A DNA stretch of 64,000 bases. It comes from Cloacibacterium sp. TD35. Lineage in GTDB: Bacteria; Bacteroidota; Bacteroidia; Flavobacteriales; Weeksellaceae. Below the pieces are notes generated by a model. That model had not been told where the DNA came from. It searched no databases and worked only from the letters and a program-made list of their open reading frames with translations. This document shows, one piece after another, positions 59,922-64,000 of the stretch; the stretch's first letter is position 1; each line of letters begins with the position of its first letter. Made by a program: the position numbers and the translations under genes. The DNA lies in contig NZ_CP104850.1 in the NCBI RefSeq assembly GCF_028864635.1, positions 1 to 64,000 on the forward strand, read 5' to 3'.

Positions 59922-60832
59922 TAACTTTCTATTATGATTGTAGGTCTATTTTTCTTTTTCAACATTTCGTTTGCGCCTTTTATTCCTTGCAAACCTCCTG
60001 TATGAAAAGCTAAAATCTTGCTATCTTCTGGGAAATAATCTTCTTCTATGAGTTCAAAAATCGTCCTGAGCATTTTCCCAGTGTAAACAGGCTCTAAAAT
60101 AATGCCAAAATCTTGATAAAATTTATTTATAAAACGAATATTTTCGTCTGTTATTTTGCCAAAACCGCCATCAGAAGCATCAAAAATGGTGAAATTTTGT
60201 CTTTTAGAAAAATTTAAAATCCTTTTTTCTAAAGATTCATCTTTTACCGCTTTGAAACCTAACACTTTTTGATGTTCTTTAGCAAATTTAGAAATTCCTG
60301 AAATGGTTCCTCCTGTTCCTATAGCACTGCAAAGATAGCCAAAATCTTGAGTTTCTTCATTGAGCATAAACTGAATTCCCTCCACCGCATTTTCATTGGT
60401 TCCTCCTTCTGGAACCACCAAACTGTTAGGAAATTCTTCTTGAAGGTTTTTCATCAAAGTTTCCTTGTCTCTATAAGCTTCTCTAGTCACAAATCTGAAA
60501 GTCATTCCGTTTTTGTGCGCTAAAGAAAGAGTGGGATTTTCTTGCCAAGAGTTTTCTAATTCATCTCCTCTGATAATTCCTAGAGTTTCGATGCCAAATT
60601 CTTTTCCCAAAGCTGCCGCTGCTGCAATATGATTAGAAAAGGCACCTCCGAAAGTGATGATTTTTCTTTCTGAAACTTCTTTTTCTAAATATTTTTTGAC
60701 ATTGTAAAACATTTTCCAATATTTATTTCCTGAAATTTCGGGATGGGTAAGGTCTTCTCTTTTGATGAAAAGTCTTACTTTTTTTCCGATAGGAATTTCT
60801 ATAATTGAAATTTTATGCTCGGGTAAATTCAT
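59921..60832 (-). CDS. ACC deaminase/D-cysteine desulfhydrase family PLP enzyme
   Basis: This 303-residue fold-type II PLP enzyme has Lys37 in G-N-K-Y-W-K as the likely cofactor lysine. It also has G-G-A-F-S-N-H-I-A-A-A-A, E-G-G-T-N and A-I-G-T-G-G-T-I-S-G as the phosphate-binding loop. In this phylum such proteins are probably D-cysteine desulfhydrases rather than true ACC deaminases; the reaction is not decided by sequence. It is coupled to the glucosaminidase gene. Confidence 0.82.
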   Translation of the reverse strand: MNLPEHKISIIEIPIGKKVRLFIKREDLTHPEISGNKYWKMFYNVKKYLEKEVSERKIITFGGAFSNHIAAAAALGKEFGIETLGIIRGDELENSWQENPTLSLAHKNGMTFRFVTREAYRDKETLMKNLQEEFPNSLVVPEGGTNENAVEGIQFMLNEETQDFGYLCSAIGTGGTISGISKFAKEHQKVLGFKAVKDESLEKRILNFSKRQNFTIFDASDGGFGKITDENIRFINKFYQDFGIILEPVYTGKMLRTIFELIEEDYFPEDSKILAFHTGGLQGIKGANEMLKKKNRPTIIIES

Positions 60833-60854
60833 GTTTTTATGTTTTCATTAAAAA

Positions 60855-61184
60855 TCACACTCTGTACTTCCAAAAGCTCCAAATTTTTCTGATTTCGAGG
60901 TAGTTTAAATCTTCTTCCATAGCGTAAGCTTCTCTTTCTAAACTGATATTTCGGTAAGCCAAATGTTTGTCTTTTAACTTAAAACACCAATAGTAATATT
61001 CTACTACATACCATAAATAAAAGAAAATAATGAGGAGTTCTAATTGCTGACGAATGTGTATTTTTTCATGATTAATGAGTATTTTATTTTCCTTAAACGC
61101 AGATTCACGAAGAAAAATGAACGGAAAAATGGTAATTCCGTTGATTCTAGTCTTTCGGAGAAGGCGTAAACTGAAAATAATCAT
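60855..61184 (-). CDS. Small membrane protein with HExxH motif
   Basis: This 109-residue protein has an H-E-K-I-H motif in I-L-I-N-H-E-K-I-H-I-R-Q-Q (about residue 38-42), followed by a very aromatic membrane segment (F-F-Y-L-W-Y-V-V-E-Y-Y-Y-W). It resembles the core of M56-type membrane metallopeptidases but is much shorter. A conserved Glu further on (L-E-R-E-A-Y) could be the third ligand. The ATG at 61182-61184 lies only 4 nt after a perfect -7 box, so the mRNA may be leaderless or nearly so; a longer form starting at TTG is the alternative. Confidence 0.6.
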   Translation of the reverse strand: MIIFSLRLLRKTRINGITIFPFIFLRESAFKENKILINHEKIHIRQQLELLIIFFYLWYVVEYYYWCFKLKDKHLAYRNISLEREAYAMEEDLNYLEIRKIWSFWKYRV

Positions 61185-61188
61185 AGAA

Positions 61189-61196
61189 CAAAGATA
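61189..61196 (-). promoter_or_regulatory. -7 box almost touching the start codon
   Basis: The minus strand reads TATCTTTG then TTCT and ATG. With a start point 5-8 nt after the box, transcription would begin at or inside the start codon. Confidence 0.45.
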
Positions 61197-61265
61197 AGAA
61201 AAGTTAAAAGGAGCAATTAACACAATGATTTAAAATTATGATTGAATTTTTTGTAATTTTATGGA

Positions 61266-61457
61266 ATGAAATTTGATAAAGAATTAGTAGAAGGCGAAGA
61301 TTTTTATTATAATGAATTAGGTTACAAAGTTTTCACCGAAAGATACCACTTAAGACGCGGTTACTGCTGTAAAAGTGGTTGCAAGCATTGTCCTTATGGT
61401 TATGATAAAAAGACTGATTCTTTTAAAAAAATTGAGAAAAAACCACATAAATCATAA
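61266..61457 (+). CDS. DUF5522-type small Cys-rich protein
   Basis: This 63-residue protein has the conserved block R-G-Y-C-C-K-S-G-C-K-H-C-P-Y-G-Y, with four Cys and one His that could bind a metal ion. A Lys-rich tail follows. The family is widespread in Bacteroidota and has no known function. Its stop lies 3 bp before the next gene. Confidence 0.8.
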   Translation: MKFDKELVEGEDFYYNELGYKVFTERYHLRRGYCCKSGCKHCPYGYDKKTDSFKKIEKKPHKS

Positions 61458-61460
61458 AAA

Positions 61461-61988
61461 ATGAAAAAATATTTTTTCCTTTTGTTAGCTTCAGCAGCAC
61501 TTTTTGTTACGTCTTGTTCACCATTTAATGTGAGAACAGATTATGCTGAAACTGCCAATTTTAGTTCTTATAAAACGTATCAGTTTAGAGTAGATGATTT
61601 AAAACTGAATGATTTAGACAAAGACCGTGTTTTAAACGAAGTAGCTAAAAACCTACAAATGAAAGGTTTATCAGCATCTCAAACTCCTGATTTAGTTGTA
61701 AACTTGAAAGCTTCTCATAAAAAAGTAGAAAATACCAGAATTGAGCCTAGTTTCGGAATGTACGGTTGGGGAAGACCTTTTGGATGGGGAGTTGGAATGA
61801 GCAGAGCTTGGACTACCGACTACAACAGAGGAAGTTTGATTATTGACATCGTAGATGCTAAAACTGGAAAATTAGTTTGGCAAGGTGTAGGAAGCGGAAT
61901 CAATGTAGATTCTCCTAAATCTAAACAAAAACAAATTCCAGCGATTGTAGCAGAGATTATGGCCAATTATCCGCCTGTGAAAAAATAA
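61461..61988 (+). CDS. DUF4136-type lipoprotein
   Basis: This 175-residue lipoprotein has a lipobox V-T-S-C-S (Cys19). The mature part has F-S-S-Y-K-T-Y-Q-F, a Gly/Trp-rich segment (G-M-Y-G-W-G-R-P-F-G-W-G) and L-I-I-D-I-V-D-A-K-T-G-K-L-V-W-Q-G, the pattern of DUF4136. It is an outer-membrane or periplasmic protein of unknown role, cotranscribed with the Cys-rich gene. Confidence 0.82.
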   Translation: MKKYFFLLLASAALFVTSCSPFNVRTDYAETANFSSYKTYQFRVDDLKLNDLDKDRVLNEVAKNLQMKGLSASQTPDLVVNLKASHKKVENTRIEPSFGMYGWGRPFGWGVGMSRAWTTDYNRGSLIIDIVDAKTGKLVWQGVGSGINVDSPKSKQKQIPAIVAEIMANYPPVKK

Positions 61989-62018
61989 AAATCCTTTTCA
62001 CTTTAATATTATTGTTCA

Positions 62019-62060
62019 AAAACCTACGGCGCGAGCAAAGCTCGCACCGTAGGTTTTTTC
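62019..62060 (+). terminator. Long terminator hairpin, probably bidirectional
   Basis: AAAACCTACGG-GCGAGC pairs with GCTCGC-CCGTAGGTTTT with one mismatch, followed by T residues. The stem is unusually long (about 17 bp). Confidence 0.85.
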
Positions 62061-62071
62061 TTACTTTAAAA

Positions 62072-62098
62072 CAAAAAAATCGGGAAGTCTTCCCGATT
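62072..62098 (-). terminator. Terminator of pafA
   Basis: AATCGGGAA and TTCCCGATT form a 9-bp stem with a 2-nt core (62079-62098). On the minus strand seven T follow. Confidence 0.85.
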
Positions 62099-62126
62099 TT
62101 ATAATATAGTATTAGATGAAAATCTA

Positions 62127-63785
62127 TTATTTTTCTAAAACTTCTGTAATAGGATTTCCTATGTTCCCACTTGGATTTTCAACTTTCAGCATTTGAGCTA
62201 GAGTTGGCGCAATATCTGTCATGTGATATGGTTTTGCACTTTGTCCATTTTTAACTTTCCAACCCATAAAAATTAATGGAATGTGGGCATCGTATGAATT
62301 CCAAACGCTATGAGTAGTTCCTCTTTTAGCATAAGTCGGCAACATGCTGTCATGCGTAATGATTTGAATATCACCACTTCTTTGCCAGTTATAACCATTA
62401 ATAATTCTGGTTTTAATTGGTTCTGGAATTGCTGCTTCTGCTACTTCTTCTAAATCTACAGCGTACAATACTCTTTTATCTTTATTCAGCAAACCAAGAA
62501 TGGTTTTCTTTACCTCATCTGTTTCTAATCCTTTTTCCTTGATAACATTTTGATTAAGATAAACTTGGTAATTATCAATTCCTAAAATCAATTTACTTCC
62601 TGCATATTTTTTTTCAAGTTCTTCACTAATACTTTTTTCTAAACCTTCATCAAAGAAACCTGTTGCCATTTTATTGGCTTGCATATAACCTTCTGAATGC
62701 GCAGCACCGTGATCAGCAGACAAGAATACTAAATAGTTTCCTTTTCCTACTTTTTTATCTAATTGCTGGAAAAATGCTTCTAAATCCTTGTCTAATCTTA
62801 AATAAGTGTCTTCTATTTCTATAGAATTTGGCCCAAAAGCATGACCTACATAATCTGTAGAAGCGATATTAATTGTTAAGAAATCTGTAATTTGGTCTTC
62901 ACCCATTCCGTAACCATTGATAGAAGCTTCTGCCATTTTTAGGGTTAAAGAATTCCCAAAAGGCGTTGTTCTAATCACTCCTTTTTTAGCATCATAATCT
63001 TTTGCTAAATTTTCATAAGGAAAAGTAGGTGTTTTAGCACTTCCTAAAAGGCTTTCCCAAGCTACATTATCTGCCGTACTTTCGAAATATTCTGAAATAG
63101 GAAGTAATGTTTTCCAACCATTTGCAACTAGTTTTTTACCGTTTTCTTCTTTGTTAAATTCATTCAACCACTGTGGCAATTCTTTCAAATAATAATCAGA
63201 AGTAATGAAATTCCCTGTGGTTTCATCAAACCAAAAAGCCGCAGTAGGATTATGACCCGCTGGTAAAATAGAAGCTCTGTCTTTTAATGAAACGCCAACT
63301 ACTTTTGAACGGAAGTTAGTTGCAATTCCTAACTGGTCTGTAATGGTAGTACTCCAAAGATTTCTAGGAGAATGCTGACCTATTTTTTTAGCTTCTGTTC
63401 CTACAGCATTTACCGTTTCATCTGTAGTACAGTAAACATTTTTGCCCGTTTCTTTATCGGTCCAGTCGTTTCCCGCAATTCCGTGAATTGATGGTACAGA
63501 ACCTGTATAAATAGAGGTATGACCTAATGCAGTAACCGTAGGAATATAATCAATCATCACATTATTAAAACTGTAGCCTTCATTTAATAATCTTTTGAAA
63601 CCACCGTTTCCATATTTTGCTTGATATTTATACAAGAAATCCCAACGCATCTGGTCTACCACAATTCCTACCACCAATTTTGGTCTTTCTACTCCATCAT
63701 TGTATTGAGTATTTTTATTTTTTTGTGCATCTACAGATAACAAAGCCAATGTTACTAATGCAAGAGTGCTAATTTTTCTAAGCAT
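62127..63785 (-). CDS. pafA: PafA-type alkaline phosphatase
   Basis: This 552-residue phosphomonoesterase has a signal peptide (about 1-20). Compared with Elizabethkingia PafA, all key residues are found at a constant +6 offset: Asp44 (D38), nucleophile Thr85 (T79), Asn106 (N100), Lys168 (K162) and Arg170 (R164). Zinc ligands follow in S-T-D-Y-V-G-H, S-A-D-H-G-A and G-T-T-H-S-V. It releases phosphate from a broad range of monoesters in the periplasm. It may belong to the same response as the PhoBR-like pair elsewhere in the window, but no shared operator was recognised. Confidence 0.95.
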   Translation of the reverse strand: MLRKISTLALVTLALLSVDAQKNKNTQYNDGVERPKLVVGIVVDQMRWDFLYKYQAKYGNGGFKRLLNEGYSFNNVMIDYIPTVTALGHTSIYTGSVPSIHGIAGNDWTDKETGKNVYCTTDETVNAVGTEAKKIGQHSPRNLWSTTITDQLGIATNFRSKVVGVSLKDRASILPAGHNPTAAFWFDETTGNFITSDYYLKELPQWLNEFNKEENGKKLVANGWKTLLPISEYFESTADNVAWESLLGSAKTPTFPYENLAKDYDAKKGVIRTTPFGNSLTLKMAEASINGYGMGEDQITDFLTINIASTDYVGHAFGPNSIEIEDTYLRLDKDLEAFFQQLDKKVGKGNYLVFLSADHGAAHSEGYMQANKMATGFFDEGLEKSISEELEKKYAGSKLILGIDNYQVYLNQNVIKEKGLETDEVKKTILGLLNKDKRVLYAVDLEEVAEAAIPEPIKTRIINGYNWQRSGDIQIITHDSMLPTYAKRGTTHSVWNSYDAHIPLIFMGWKVKNGQSAKPYHMTDIAPTLAQMLKVENPSGNIGNPITEVLEK

Positions 63786-63808
63786 TTTTCTAGAAATTTT
63801 AATTTAGG

Positions 63809-63816
63809 CAAATTTA
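63809..63816 (-). promoter_or_regulatory. -7 box of pafA
   Basis: The minus strand reads TAAATTTG, a perfect -7 match about 23 bp before the ATG. Confidence 0.55.
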
Positions 63817-63876
63817 AAGGTTTTTATGATAGCCGAAGTTTAATTTTACATTAAAAATTAAACCCTGTCACCTAAC

Positions 63877-63903
63877 AAAAAACGCACCTAAAAGATGCGT
63901 TTT
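63877..63903 (-). terminator. Terminator of the gene cut by the window end
   Basis: AAAACGCA and TGCGTTTT form an 8-bp stem with a 9-nt loop. On the minus strand a T-run follows. Confidence 0.8.
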
Positions 63904-63926
63904 ATTTATTTTATAAAAGGAGTTTT

Positions 63927-64000
63927 TTAGAATTTTAAATCTCCGTTTACTTCTCTTACCGCTGCTGCTGCAGTTGCAAACTTTTCTTTTTCTGCTTCAG
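63927..64000 (-). CDS. C-terminal end of a gene continuing beyond the window
   Basis: On the minus strand the last 23 codons read E-A-E-K-E-K-F-A-T-A-A-A-A-V-R-E-V-N-G-D-L-K-F followed by TAA at 63927-63929, with a terminator just after. The amphipathic Ala-rich helix resembles the last helix of malate/lactate dehydrogenases, but the fragment is too short for a firm name. Confidence 0.5.
   Translation of the reverse strand, partial: EAEKEKFATAAAAVREVNGDLKF

Overview
The window comes from a low-GC member of the Bacteroidota, class Flavobacteriia, most likely the Weeksellaceae (Chryseobacterium/Cloacibacterium type). Four things support this: -7 promoter boxes of the TAnnTTTG form, type IX secretion (T9SS) sorting domains of types A and B, gldB-gldC, and a PafA-type alkaline phosphatase with the Elizabethkingia catalytic residues. 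No rRNA gene or CRISPR array was seen; there is one tRNA.

Positions 1-11,224 are an accessory block read entirely leftward. From its promoter-proximal side it holds a decayed excisionase-like gene, a WYL-domain regulator, an M15 peptidoglycan peptidase, a patatin-like phospholipase, small ORFs, two tail-fibre-like proteins that share an N-terminal cassette, a 1229-residue protein of unknown function, a DUF3289-like protein and a small membrane protein overlapping it. Five promoters in this block, including the regulator's own, carry the same imperfect palindrome at exactly the same distance from a perfect TAnnTTTG box. A sixth copy lies upstream of the 1229-residue gene. I read this as a small regulon, probably controlled by the WYL protein, with lytic enzymes and phage-tail-like parts. 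It is the best candidate here for an undescribed system.

Positions 11,319-19,362 hold a secreted phospholipase D-like protein with a T9SS tail, a two-gene DUF262 (GmrSD/SspE-like) probable defence module, gene debris, and a tyrosine recombinase that faces away from an intact tRNA-Phe. This is the usual arrangement of an integrated island.

From 19,486 on the content is mostly core: a bifunctional ornithine-lipid type acyltransferase with aspartokinase, fructose bisphosphatase, menC, a four-gene LuxR-type two-component operon with two matching palindromic promoters, glnS, a 1415-residue T9SS type B protein, HMG-CoA synthase, an M1 aminopeptidase, thyA, a Gre-like factor, a GH13 lipoprotein, and a PhoBR-like pair divergent from a TonB-dependent receptor and its lipoprotein. 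After these come a barnase/barstar pair, nadE, gldBC, cystathionine gamma-synthase, tsaC, cca, hemL, a LysM glucosaminidase and pafA. The window ends inside another leftward gene.
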